Shown: in pieces, positions 1 through 11,692 of the stretch
How the letters are laid out: each line of letters opens with the position of its first letter
Position numbering within the stretch: position 1 is the first letter of the stretch
Source of the DNA: Trochalopteron elliotii
Taxonomy: Eukaryota; Chordata; Aves; Passeriformes; Leiothrichidae
Direction of reading: 5' to 3'
NCBI GenBank assembly: GCA_024734555.1
Contig: JANPWX010000008.1
Span: 7,741,933-7,805,932 of the forward strand
DNA: 64,000 nt
The notes under the pieces: generated by a model
What the model was told of the DNA's origin: nothing
What the model saw: the letters and a program-made list of their open reading frames with translations, nothing else
Databases searched by the model: none
Translations under genes and position numbers: made by a program

Positions 1-1647
1 GATTCAGCAGAAACCTACAGTTGAACCCTGCCATGGTGGCTGGCCTGCATAATTTCCATAACATGTAGAGGATCAATCACTACAGACACACAATATGAAA
101 TAACATTCAATGGGCAATCATCATGTATTTGGGTCAGGTTTACTTAGCTCTTATCATTGATTATATTAAATGCAATAATTCTCTGAAGAAATTGAACCCC
201 CTTGCACACTAAAACATTATTAGGATTTTTTATTTCCTGCTATATAGAAATTCATCTGCAGGCAAAATGCTTATGGCAAAAAGAATTTATAATAAAGCAA
301 AATCTCTATATTAAATATAAAGGGAAAAACAGAGGAAAAGAGAAAATAATCTTAATTATATTTTTGAATCTCCAAAGATAAGAGATGCAAAGTATCTCAG
401 GAATATGAGGAAAAGATTCAGTTAATATTTTGCTTCAGACTCCTGTTTAAAAAACATAATTGTTTTCTGGACAAATAAAAAGAGAATTTTTTTCTTGTAT
501 TTCCCAGCCACAAATATATAGCAGTGTCTGAGGGATTTTAATTTATTTGAAGATATTTTCCTTAATAATACCCCCTTTAAAGATATTTCACTGCTTTAGC
601 TGATACCATTTTGCCATTTTTAAGCCTAGTTTCTAGCAACCAGTTTTACAGATTTAATTTCTTCACGTTCAACTGTCTATCTGTAATCACACTTCCATTT
701 TTTTGACTGGGTCTCTTAAAAAACACAACAGAAAACAGAGATTTTTCTCCACCTGTTGCTGACAGTGAAGTAGTACAGCTGGTAGCACCAGCAACCACCG
801 GTGACACTCCTCTTTCCCTCTAACCACTCTAAATGGTTATCCTCATAGGATGCTGATGGTCCTCCAAGGTTTTATACTGGTAGACTGATGTTCCTTTTGA
901 TGAAAGAATTGGTGAAAACACCAAATCTCTTACTTAATTTGAGGTAAACTCAGGAAAAAGACAGTATTCCAAAGACTACATCCACTGAATTATCAGTCTT
1001 CTAATACAAACATATAATACACAGGCACATACAAATTTAATACATACTCACATCTTTATGGATAAATACAGGCATATATAAATATAGTTACTAAATACAC
1101 ACGGCTCTCGGCCCTGTAAGCAGATACTGTCCCCATCATTCAAGATCTATTTGTAGTATAAAATACTGTACCTGTAGACTTTGAAAACATTGCTCACAAT
1201 ATAATTTATTTTAACATTTCTGAGCCAAGTGTAAATTCTCCCATTTTTATAAGCATATGTACTCTAACCAACTACTTAGCTAACATCTTCATCAGCTGTC
1301 AAGATTATTTCCTGAGTGCATATAATAGAAGGATTATACACATTACATAAATATAGAATTGACAATGGCTTTTTATATGAAACTTTTTAAGGACTCGGTT
1401 TTTCAGAATTTACTCCTAAGTGTACCTTTTATTCCAGAAGTGCTTGAAGAAACAATGTATAATAAATACCTCTGCCAACACACATTTACATTAGGAGCTC
1501 TCATTTTTGTGAAGTTAAATTAAAATCTCTATAAATATTTCAAAGGTCTATCTCTGCTACTAAGGGGTTATTTATACTCTTTACCACAAAGGCATCACAA
1601 CTCATAATAATAACGAAGTAATTATCAGTGTATATAAGTATCTGAAG
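1..1647. other. Non-coding AT-rich stretch, no gene seen
   Basis: No ORF of note, no recognisable repeat family and no strong splice-site pair was seen. The sequence is AT-rich unique DNA with short A and T runs, as expected of avian intron or intergenic DNA. Confidence 0.5.
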
Positions 1648-1955
1648 GGATGGTGGCAAGAGGATGTAGCCTGCTCTCCTTGGTGATACCAGGCAATATG
1701 ATGGGGGCAACAGGCACAAACAGAAACACAAAATTCTGCCTGAACATGAGGAATAACTTCACTCTAAGGGTGACAGAGCAGTGAAACACGTTGCCCAGAG
1801 AAATTATGGAGTCTCCTTCTCTAGAGATATCCAAAAGTCATCTGGATGCAATCCTGTGCCATGTGCTCTAGGATGAACCTGCATGAGCAGGGTGGTTGGA
1901 CCAGATAGGTCACTGTGGTCCCTTCCAGCCTGACCCACTTGGTGACTGATTTCAG
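1648..1955 (+). mobile_element. CR1 LINE, 3'-terminal fragment
   Basis: This is a degenerate 3' end of a CR1 retrotransposon in plus orientation. The recognisable CR1 blocks occur in order: the GGCAAGAGGATG-type segment, ACAGAAACACA, CTGAACATGAGGAATAAC, GTTGCCCAGAGAAATTATGGAGTCTCC, the CATCTGGATGCAATCCTGTGCC block, and the closing GGTTGGACCAGAT...GGTCCCTTCCAGCCTGACCCA. The usual terminal repeats of the ATTCTGTG type are not intact. 5' truncation is normal for CR1 because reverse transcription starts at the 3' end. The short ORFs overlapping it on the minus strand are antisense shadows. Confidence 0.88.
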
Positions 1956-2423
1956 GGAAAGACTCATAAAGGGTAAAAGTCACAGTTACAATAGGCTCAA
2001 TAGGTGTTGTAAATTTGACATTGGGAATTACTGCCATGTTCTTTAAAAAAAATTAGAGAGTTTTGAGTGAAAAAGGGGCTGGTTGTAGTGAGTTTGAGGG
2101 GGTACAGTGGGACATTCTGGAGACTATTAGGGGAAATTAGTGCTTAAACAGTCAGTTTAACAGCCAGGTAAGAGGTGCACTAAAAAAGATAAATACATGA
2201 CTACAGGTAAATCAAATGGCACTACTACATTCTATATGTAAGATATTCAGAGGATGGAGAAAAGAAATCTTGAGGGTTTTTTACTTTTATATGTTTTAAC
2301 TCTATATTTTATTATTTTTAAACCACTTTACTGTACTTTGGTGAAAGAAAGCACCTTAAAAACTCTCCAGAACACAGACAGGAATTTGAAACTCTGGCAG
2401 GTACATCCTTACAGATTACTTAC
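1956..2423. other. Non-coding spacer, nothing recognised
   Basis: Unique AT-rich sequence between the CR1 fragment and the candidate exon. No coding or repeat signal was seen. Confidence 0.45.
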
Positions 2424-2620
2424 AATTCTTTAAGTTTTGGAGAAAGATAAAATAGCTTGCAAACCTGGTCTGGAAACGCCTGTGATTTCAACATATTCAT
2501 TGGAACAACTTTAAGCTTTGAACTCCTGTAACCTGCTATCAGAAACATTTTACACCAAGTTTCATTCACAGGCATATTGCTGAATATGGGCTGTGTAACT
2601 GCATGTTGATCACTTCTCAA
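2424..2620 (-). CDS. Candidate internal exon, gene unknown
   Basis: On the minus strand a 197-nt segment is open in one frame. It is preceded by AATTGTAG and followed by AATT|GTAAGT, which matches the donor consensus at every intronic position. The predicted peptide of about 65 residues has mixed composition (DQHAVTQP, NETWCKMF, AFPDQVCKLF, LSPKLKEL) with two cysteines and one N-glycosylation sequon (NETW). That is less biased than chance ORFs in AT-rich DNA. I do not recognise the family. The polypyrimidine tract before the acceptor is weak. It could be a coding exon, a non-coding RNA exon or chance. Confidence 0.27.
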
Positions 2621-2624
2621 CTAC

Positions 2625-5600
2625 AATTGCATCAAATATGAGATTTTTTTTGATGCTGATTTGCATTGGTATTATGCACAGAGTGCACAGTTTGTGAATA
2701 TAAAATCAAAAGAAATGGCAGTGCTTCTGTAGACAACGATGGTTTAGTAAATATTGCATTTTACTTAAAACTCCAGAGAAAAAACATAGCCCAATGAAAG
2801 TTCATGGAGGTATTCTCATTTTGATTATTTTCTAGAAGTTTCAGTAAAAATAGAGGCTAACTGCTTTTATGTGCAAAATAAATTCCCCTTTTCTGAAATG
2901 GCATTTATTATACATTAAGTATATCTTGAAAAAGATCTTGCTTTCTTCTTTATATTATTTTTTTTTAATTATTTTCAATTGTATTCAACCAGTATATAAT
3001 TACTGTTTACAAACATTCACATACTCTTTATCTCCTGAGACTCAAATGTGTCACTTCAGACTCTGAAAGCTGCTCTTTACTAACTCCTTTACAGCTGCCT
3101 GCATAAAATCAGTTTGGAGAATAATTAAATTCAAAACCAACTAATTTTATTGATTCAGAGTCTGGCTGAGAAATATGGGACAAACTCTTACAAAAGTAGG
3201 AAAAGTTCATATGGCAAAGCAATTATAATTTCTCTCTCTGATCAAAGCCTAATTTTGATATTTGGTCATAAATATTGATTCAATGTGGAAAATAGCAAAT
3301 AGTAGCTTGCAACAGAAAATTACGGATACAAGTAATTAAAGTGTTTTAATATTAATCAAACGCAGCAGTTAAATGCATTTTTTTAATATCTAAAGAGACT
3401 ATATATGGGAAAGTATTTCATCTAACCTGACCTACCATAAGTTCAAAAAGTCAATTTTCCAGTGAATGGTAAATCTACAACAAGATCCTTCTTTGGTCCT
3501 CCAGGTTTTCTTTCTACATTCTTGTTAAAACGAGGCCAATGAAAAATCACAGCATGAGCATTTAGAAATATGTAACCAGTTACCTCTTTGAAATTAAGCC
3601 CTAAGGTCTGCAGCCTTTAAAGGGACCAGAAAAAGTGCAATGCTTTGATATTTGACATTTTAACCATGTAAAACATTTTTCTCTGTGAAATTTTTAACAA
3701 TGCAAGCAAAGGCTGCATTTATTCAATATTTATTATCCCACTCCCTTTGCAGTTAAAACCAATCTGAATCTGACCTTTGGGTGAAGGTGAGTGTATTCCT
3801 CAATTTCCAGAACAGAAAATCAAATCTGAGCCAGCGTGTTTTTAATTCAATACAAAAGGTTCTTCCTAACTGCTTTCTCCTTCTGTTCAATAAATGAGAA
3901 CCTATAAATACCTCTAGATTACTTAAATATTATGTTTTATCTTGAAAATGGACACATCTTTTCAAGAAAATGTTTGCCTGAAGACAGAAATATCTAATCA
4001 ATATTTACCATGTATATTGCAGTTTTATTGAAACTATGTGGGATTTTTACTTACAGGAGGAAGTATCTCTGCTTGGTTCTATGTTATCAATTTCACTTTT
4101 CCCTCAATGACCACATTCTGTTGCACTGCTGGAAGCCATGAATCTTTTCCAGAATATGTAAATATGCTTCTCATCTGCAACTTCCTGAAACTAAATGTAA
4201 AGGATCTTGCCACTTAAATAGGAAGGACTGGAGAAATGCTCATAAAAATTCAAGGTATGAAGAGCCAGAACTCTGTAGTTCCAACACATTGACAGAACAA
4301 GACCCATAAAATAAGCATATCTCTCCTTCATGGTACAAGCTTAGAAGATTCTCTTGAGAAGACTAGCAAGATTCCTGGCTTCAAAACGAAAAGCTGAAGA
4401 GCATTAATTAAAAGAAACAGAAACTCCAGTCTCCTGAAATGAACATCTGGTCTGGGTTTAGTAGTGAGAGGATTATTGTCCTGAAAGAGTGTAAACTGAA
4501 ATCCATTTAAGTCTATCAAATTTCACACTAAAGTACCTTGAGAGCTGTTCCCCACCCTCATCCACAACTTGCCTTTCTCCATCATATAAAAGAGAATGAA
4601 TGCTTCATAAGCACATCCATTTCTCAACCCATTTCAGCCAGTCGTTTCTCTCTACAGTAAGTGTAAAACTTGTCTTTTTCGATTCTTAGCATTATCATTT
4701 GGGAGAACACAGATTCCAGCTTTGCTTTTCTGCAAATATGCTGGAAGCAGATGAGCTCACACTGGCCATTTTGCTCAAGAATTGCCTATAGATAAGGCAT
4801 AAGCAGATGCATTTCCCAATCCACAGTAATTCCAAGCACAAAGCAACTGTGCAGAAACACAACAAAAATCCAACTCTTCAGAAGAAAAAGTGAGAACAGC
4901 AGAATGACTTCTTTGGAAACAGTCACATAGAACTAGTACATCCTGCAGACCAAAAGTCTGCTGTTTACTTTCAAAAAACACTGCGCTTCTGAGATACCAA
5001 ATATCTTTCCAGCACACACACTACAATTTTGGGGAGCCAGAAAAATCTAGTTTCTAACCAATGGCACAGGTAGAAACACGTCTGTTTAAAAATTTTGTAT
5101 GAACAGACTTTGCTCTCTTCAGAACAAAAATCACATCCCAGCACCAGTTCTGGAAAGACTGGGCCTTACACTTTAAAAAACAGCTCTACAAGTAATGTGA
5201 CATCTCTACAGCTGAGGACAATACTTTTTTAGGACCCTTCAAAGACCACAGCTTGTAATACATACTGTATATATTGGTTTTTAACTCCAGAACAGTCAGA
5301 GCCTGGCTTTTGCATATCAGAAATGCCATCTGAAATGCCACAACTCTTAAGCCTCAGCATGTCATTTTCTCCAAGGAAAGAATCCTCTGGGGAAAAAAAA
5401 AGTGGTCCTGTGGTCCAAAAATATGTAAAAAACTCTGCTCATGAATGAAGAAGCATTGTAAAGCTCACTATTTCCTGACTGAAGAGCTGCCTGGATATGC
5501 TTCTTGAAATTGTTTTCTCTAACATATATACGCAGAAAAGAAAAATCACAGTAAGTATTTCATTGTCTAGAGAAATAATAAGAGACTGGCATATGCAGTA

Positions 5601-6070
5601 TTAGGCATGCTGACCCACAAATCCACTCTGTTCCAATGGGAATACAGGATATTCCTGAACTTGTTTTGGCTGGCACTCCAGCCATGCCAGTTTCACAGAA
5701 CATGTTGAGAACTTTAACTTCATATCGCCCTCTTCTAGAATTAGTTTAATGATATCCATGTTGCACATCTATAAAACTACAAACTGATATTTTTAAAATA
5801 TCCAAGACTTTAAAACAATCATCATACCTGGCCTGGGCACTAATTTAGTTTCTTTTAGGACTTCAAAGTGACTACTGGACTGGAAATATTTTCACAACTG
5901 ACTTTGCTCTGTTTGTGAGATAAGAAGGTAGAGAAGGTACAGCCTAAATTGTATCCTGGCAACAAGGTTGCAGTCAAATTTTCATTTCATAAAAGGGTTG
6001 AGCTGACTTATAAACTGGAACTGGAAATGCCTTTTGAGTAGTGAGAAAGCCAAAACCTTCAGTATTTATT
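2625..6070. other. Long non-coding stretch
   Basis: No repeat family or convincing exon was recognised. One plus-strand pair of good splice signals surrounds a 34-nt segment near 3,753-3,786 (CCCTTTGCAG before, AAG|GTGAGT after), but all three frames contain a stop, so it is not coding as a simple exon. The remainder is AT-rich unique sequence. Confidence 0.4.
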
Positions 6071-6072
6071 AC

Positions 6073-6310
6073 CAAAGGAAGACAATTTCTTTTCATCAGC
6101 AACAGTTTAACCCTAAACACAGCAGGGTCCCAGGAAACCTTGAGCAAAGTTAGTAGGAAGAGGACTGACAGGATAATCCCTGAGGAGCCACAAGTAATCA
6201 ATGCAAGAACAATGACCCCCACTGCATGATTAATTTCCCACAGCGTTCCCAAATAAGTTAACGATGTTACAGTGCAATTAAACCACATTGTCCACATCAT
6301 GTGTTTTCTC
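6073..6310 (-). CDS. Candidate exon with one transmembrane segment, gene unknown
   Basis: A minus-strand segment begins after TTGTATTTAG (acceptor) and is open to CCTTTG|GTAATA (donor), 238 nt. An alternative donor CTCAAG|GTTTCC would shorten it to 172 nt. In the open frame it encodes a sequon (NCTV), a short loop (GTLWEINHA), then about 24 hydrophobic residues (VGVIVLALITCGSSG through LSVLFLLTLL), followed by a basic segment (KLLLMKR). This is the layout of an extracellular juxtamembrane piece, a TM helix and a cytosolic start. Its base composition is richer in G and C than its flanks. The other two frames contain stops. I cannot assign it to a family. Chance hydrophobic ORFs do occur on T-rich strands. 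Confidence 0.3.
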
Positions 6311-7357
6311 CTAAATACAAGCAAGCTATTATTAAGTAGAGAAAGCAATTAAAGTTACAATACTTTTAAATTATGCAGTTACTTACTATGTACATTAAGG
6401 AAAACATTTTTTAAAATCCTTAATTCATGAAAATCCAATGCTCTAAGGCAATAATCTATCCTAGGAAACTGCCTCAATAAAAAAAGAAATTAAATTGTAT
6501 CAAATGTTCCACTTTGAAAAATAAAAAAATATCTCTAATATCTAGAAATTTCAGCACAAACGTCTGAAATTGCATCTCCTCATATTTAATCTCAAAATAC
6601 TTGCATTCATGAAAAAATTATGCTAGCCTTAAAGACATCTCAGACTGCACATACAACATTTCAATGCAAATAGGATGGAAAGAGTTTAAATGGAAGTATT
6701 CTTTGGTACAGAGTTTGGCTTGCTGTACAATTTGCAAATCATTGAAAATTTTCATACAGTAATTGCTGACCATAACTGATGAGTAACAGTACAAAAAAAA
6801 GCTAGGAAGATAATCCTTAGTAATATTTTCTTGTACACCTATAAAATTTTAAAATTTATTTTGCCCTTTAGAGCAACAAGCAGTTCTAGTAGTTAATTTC
6901 TTTACTTGTATTATCCTTTAGAAACTTGCCTAGTTTTTTCCATCTGATAAAAATGTAATAATTTGGTAATAAAACAGTTCTTTCAACACCTATGCCCATT
7001 ACATCCAAAGAAAGGGGGCAAAAAAGCCAAACATGAAACTCATCATTGTACCTGCCATAAAGCTCATACTACTTCACTGCAAACATTCCCTGCAAATAAA
7101 GTCACTGCAAAAAGCATTTTTCATTTTCCTTGGAAAAACAAGATCTTTGTTACCAACAGCACTCTAACATCTGTGTTTGAACCCAGCTGCAGAACATTAC
7201 TCCAATACATAAAAACTCTTAAGACATGCAAAATCTACAAGGCTACAGTCTCAAAGTTATGGTATCACAAAATATTTATTCCCACAGGAATCATGACAGT
7301 GATGGATGCTCTTCTATTTTGCAGTGAAATGTTTCAAAATATCCTTGCTCTAAGCAT

Positions 7358-7384
7358 TATATATATATATATATATATATATAT
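7358..7384. repeat. (TA)n microsatellite
   Basis: Perfect alternating TA over 27 bases. It also forms the tail of a chance plus-strand ORF that ends in a run of Ile-Tyr. Confidence 0.95.
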
Positions 7385-8625
7385 TTAACATTAATATACC
7401 AGTAACATATGAGCAAAGCACTACTTTTCCCACAGTTCAGGAAGGTAGAACTGCTCAAGTATCAATAAAGTCCAGCCACAAATTTATCTTCTAAGACAGC
7501 AGTGAGCACAAGCAAGTTGCAGTTATTATCAAGCAGGCAAACTCTTATTGTCAGTCAGACACACAAATATGATCAAAAATAAATTACTTGAAAACAACCA
7601 ATTTAATTTATATGTAAGCTGGATCAAGGCCAAATGCATAGCAGAATGAAAGAATGAAGTATGTTTTGAGGTCGTTTTCTCTTGCTGCATTTTAAATAAG
7701 AGATACTTCCATGGAAGAGCAGCTGATGTGTGCACAGCTCTGTAACTCACAATACTGGAACAGTCCCAGTAAAGAAGAGTAATTGCCTCTTGTACACAAG
7801 AGATCCTCTGTATGCTTGTATGGTCTTTCAGTGTTCTAGGACAAATTAGCTGAAACGTTATTAAAAAACCCTCTATGATATTATAAATGTTGAATAGGCA
7901 AAATGAATAGATGCTGAGTGCATAGAATAGTGCAACTCACAAGGGTTATCATGTCATCCCTTTACAATTTCTACTGAATAGACAGAAGATGATGAATAGA
8001 GTACAACAGTCAATTAGGGGCTGGGTGAGCTGCAGCAAGATGGATCTACAAGCCATCAAAATGTGTTTTAAATATAACGATAACATTTCTCTTTCCTCAT
8101 TATTATCCTAATTTTTCTGTTTTCATATCACAGTTTTTAAAAGTTAGTAAAAAACACTGAAGTAACATCACCTTTCTAATGACAATGATGCCTACTTTTA
8201 AATTAGTATGGGCTACCAGGAGTGCAATAGAAAAATTACTAGCTTTTTGAATTTTCTTTTAACAGTTAAGTTCTGTGCATTTTCTAAAGAATGGAGTTTA
8301 GCAGTTGAACAAATAGCCTGCTGTAACTCCAGGCAGCAGAAAATAAGCTGCCTCTGGGAAGAAATTTATTAAACTTGTCTGTCCCCTTGGAGACCCACAG
8401 TGATCTCAGAATTATGCAGCATGAATCCCATCTCCAGAAGATCATGATTTGCCTTTCAGTCAGATGCTTCCTGCCACTGGTGAAACTTAAGCTGCATTCC
8501 CTGAAAAGGTTCAGCTTGAGAATTATTGCACTGCCATGGCTACAAGGGGAAATATATGGTAGGCTCAGGGGTCTACCAAAGGAAATATGTGGAACGAGAA
8601 GAAAAATGACCTCTCCGTTTGGAAT

Positions 8626-8651
8626 TATATATATATATTTATATATATATG
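8626..8651. repeat. Imperfect (TA)n microsatellite
   Basis: Two blocks of alternating TA joined by TTT, about 26 bases. Both strands appear open here only because of the repeat. Confidence 0.9.
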
Positions 8652-10829
8652 AGAGACCTCTTGTCCTTTCACACATTACATATCCCTAAATTATAACTGA
8701 GTAGCTCATAAACACCGTAATAGAGACTTAATTCACCTACAGAGCAAGCATTGAATGTGGTCCAGCAGTTTGCAACACATTAGTATTATCTACCAAAGAT
8801 ATTACAAGATTTTTTCCACACATCAATTCATCAGTAAAGCAATTATTTTTTAAAAAACAAAATAGAAGAAATTGTGGTTTTCTCAGGAGAAATTTTAATG
8901 TCTAACAGAAAACTTTCATTCATTATAATTCCTGCAATTACATGCCATTAACAGTGTCCTGAGGCACCATCAATTCCTTCAATAAAACAGAAGAGCTGAC
9001 AGTTATTTTAAAATCTAGAACTGAATAAAGTCCCCAGCTGGATTTTCTTCAAATGTAGGTACACAAGGATAAAGGTGAAACTTTTGAATCGAAACCAAGG
9101 TGTTCTTTCTGATGAGAGAAGAGAAAGCTCTCCACTCCTGCACTGTACAGAAACCTACATGCCATACATAGCAGGACCAGGTCTATTGTGCCATTTTTAG
9201 GAATGTGCTGAGGTTACTTAAGGAGGGACAAACAGGGTACGAAGTTGTTAGTGCAGACATCATCCAGCCCCTCCTTCATTGGGTAAGTACAACACTGGGA
9301 TTACTATCAATCACCAGCTTAGAGCCAGTTCCCCTACCTCTGGAAGGAAATACTCAGAACATCAAGCAATATCCTCAGCAATAAGAATTTATGTGATTGA
9401 GTGTCTAAAAGAGCAAACATAGTCTTTATCCAATGCCTACAAATGTAACAGTGAGAAAACTGCTATTAAAATGAAAACTAAGACAGAAAGCTATTCCTGG
9501 AGGAGATAATCCATGGCTCACAGTCACTCTTGTCTGGGAGGTTTCAGTTACACATAAAGGGATCTAACATTTCTAATAGAAATTAACAAGATTTTTTTTC
9601 GGGCTATCCCAATCCAAAATATATTTTATATGGTACAGAACGTCTAATAATTTTTTTCTATGTATGAATACACATTGTCATAGAAAATTACTATCATGTA
9701 TTTAATATATAGCTTCCATTCAGTCTTCAGGTATTGTGCTGTAGCGAGCAATGATAGACACACTTTGCTTGTCTAGTGCCCTTTTTGAATGATCCTCCCA
9801 GACACTTGTCCATTGACATTCTGCAATTACACTTATTCTTCTCCTCCAACAGATCTCAAATTTTTTATGCCCTTTCCCAGAACTGTTATGAACATCAGCC
9901 ATTTACTGTTTTAGCCAAACATTTTTGACTAAATGTTTTTGATTCTCTCTATTTATATCCTCTTGCTTTTTTATTTAAAGTATCGATTGAATAGTTCAAA
10001 AGATTGAGGCAAAAAATCACCAAGGCAAAATGTAGTACGTTTTTAACCTACTGATAACTGTGAGACTCTTCTTAAAAGGTTTCTATTTTTTCTTATTGCA
10101 CTCTGCCAGAATTGGTAGGGATAAGATACCAAAAGTAACACAGAATGAAGCGTGTATAGATTTAGATTTTTTTTTTCATTTTCTATGATGTTTCCTCATA
10201 TTTGGAGAAGAAAAGTTATAACACAAAAAAAAAGTTTTTAATATATAATTTAACTTTCTTACTGATTTAGAAAACAGACTAATGAAGTCATGCTGTATTA
10301 TGCATGCTAAGAAGTTTTAAAATGTTAAGGAATTACAATGAACTTTGAAATGTCTTTCAAAGAGTGCTTCTCTTCAATGAAAAATTGAAAATCTAAGGTT
10401 ATAATCAGAAAAACAATCATATTCTCCCTTCTTGATAAAAAAAATTATGGTTGCAACAGTTTCAGAGAAAAATTCTATAAACTGATTAGACAATAGAGAT
10501 TTTATCATTGCTATTCTTTCTAAGATTGAAGAATATGATAGAAACTTTCTGACATCCTTTATAGCTAAATACAAGTTTTTACACATTTGATACGTACAAC
10601 AGATGAAGGTTTTATCCAGAGTGAAAGTTCTTGCATTCTTGACAGTACAAATCATTTAGGAACATATGATCATATGGCTTCAAAGCAGGTTAGTACACAA
10701 CCTGGAATTCAGTGTACAGTATCACTTTAAGATGTCTTTAATCAGTAAGCTTATGGAAAGTGAAGATAAACTAGTTTCATATGCAGAAATCTGAATCCAT
10801 TTTAAGTACAGTGTAACTCTTGTCCTCTT

Positions 10830-10843
10830 TATATATATATATA
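10830..10843. repeat. Short (TA)n tract
   Basis: Alternating TA of 14 bases. Confidence 0.85.
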
Positions 10844-11407
10844 CTCAGTACAATATTCAGTGAGCAAAAACAGCCTTCCTGGAAGTTGGTAATCAGCCAA
10901 ACTAGAAACCTGAGCAGTAAAAAAATACTTTCTTTAAAAAGCAGGTCAAAAAAACTTAGTCTTAATGATGTGAGGAACATTTCAGTGGAGTGCTGTATTT
11001 CCCTCAAAAGTAATCACAGCTGGTATTCCCAGAGATCAGGCAAAACTTCTGCAAAGGCAAGAAGATTTCTAAGAATGAGCAGTTCATCATATTCCATATG
11101 CCAGCAGAGGAGCCTGCACGCTCTGCAGCAGAAACTATCTCTCAAATAATGTCTGTTGCATGAAGCCAAATGTTGATTGAGATTCAGCTGAGGAGCAAAG
11201 AGAACATTCAGCTACCAGCACCTTTGTGGCATGAGCATTACTTGCTCACATAGGACTACCCTAGGTCCAAGTAAACCAACCCAGTGTTCAGCCACTGTGC
11301 ACAGCTCCTTGGACTTTGGCAAATCATGGCACCACTGCGTTTGTATGGAAACTAAAGGAGCAGGGGAGCTACAGAACAGGACTATGCATTTCTCAGCATT
11401 GTCTAAA

Positions 11408-11692
11408 GGGAAGGATGGAGTCAGGCTTTGTCTCTGTGGTGCTAAGCAATAGGACAAGAGGTAACAGGTGAAAATTGATGCACAGGAAGTTCCAACTAAA
11501 CATGAGGAAAACTTCCTTTACTGTGCCTGGAACAGATTGCCCAGAGAGGATTTGGAGTCTCCCTTACTGGAGATAACCAAGAATCATCTGGATGCAACCC
11601 TGTGCCAGGTGCTCTAGAATGACCCTCCTTGACCAAGAAGTAGGAGCAGATGACCCACTGGTCCAACCTTACCCAATCCATGATTTTGTAAA
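11408..11692 (+). mobile_element. CR1 LINE, 3'-terminal fragment
   Basis: A second plus-strand CR1 3' end of the same type as that near 1.65 kb. Conserved blocks in order are AGGATGGAGTCAGGCT, GGTGCTAAGCAATAGGACAAG, GCACAGGAAGTTCCAACT, the TTGCCCAGAGAGGATTTGGAGTCTCC segment, ATCTGGATGCAACCCTGTGCC and CTCTAGAATGACCCTCCTTGA. The final GGTTGGACCAGATGA block is partly deleted and rearranged, and the tail ends as a degraded ATTTTGTAAA. It is 5'-truncated. The ORFs over it in both strands carry no meaning. Confidence 0.9.

Larger units (their letters stand above)
6315..11405. other. Non-coding stretch with AT microsatellites
   Basis: AT-rich unique sequence. It holds three AT dinucleotide repeats listed separately and several short chance ORFs on both strands. 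The 130-codon minus ORF near 8.3-8.7 kb and its plus-strand partner run through the AT repeat and look spurious. No gene or recognisable transposon was identified. Confidence 0.4.

Noticed and set aside
1540..2037. Three overlapping minus-strand ORFs of 63-77 codons
   Set aside because: They are mostly antisense to the CR1 3' fragment at 1,648-1,955 and have no independent support.
3753..3786. 34-nt plus-strand microexon between CCCTTTGCAG and AAG|GTGAGT
   Set aside because: All three frames contain a stop. A single good splice pair this close together is expected by chance in 64 kb.
6963..7388. 141-codon plus-strand ORF, the longest in the window
   Set aside because: It is lysine-, threonine- and histidine-rich and ends inside a (TA)n repeat; no domain, splice support or homology was recognised.
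8284..8689. Overlapping ORFs of 130 and 104 codons on opposite strands
   Set aside because: Both run through an AT microsatellite and have no recognisable domain.
10374..10655. 93-codon minus ORF with an acceptor-like TGTATTTAG inside
   Set aside because: No donor, AT-driven composition and no recognised domain.
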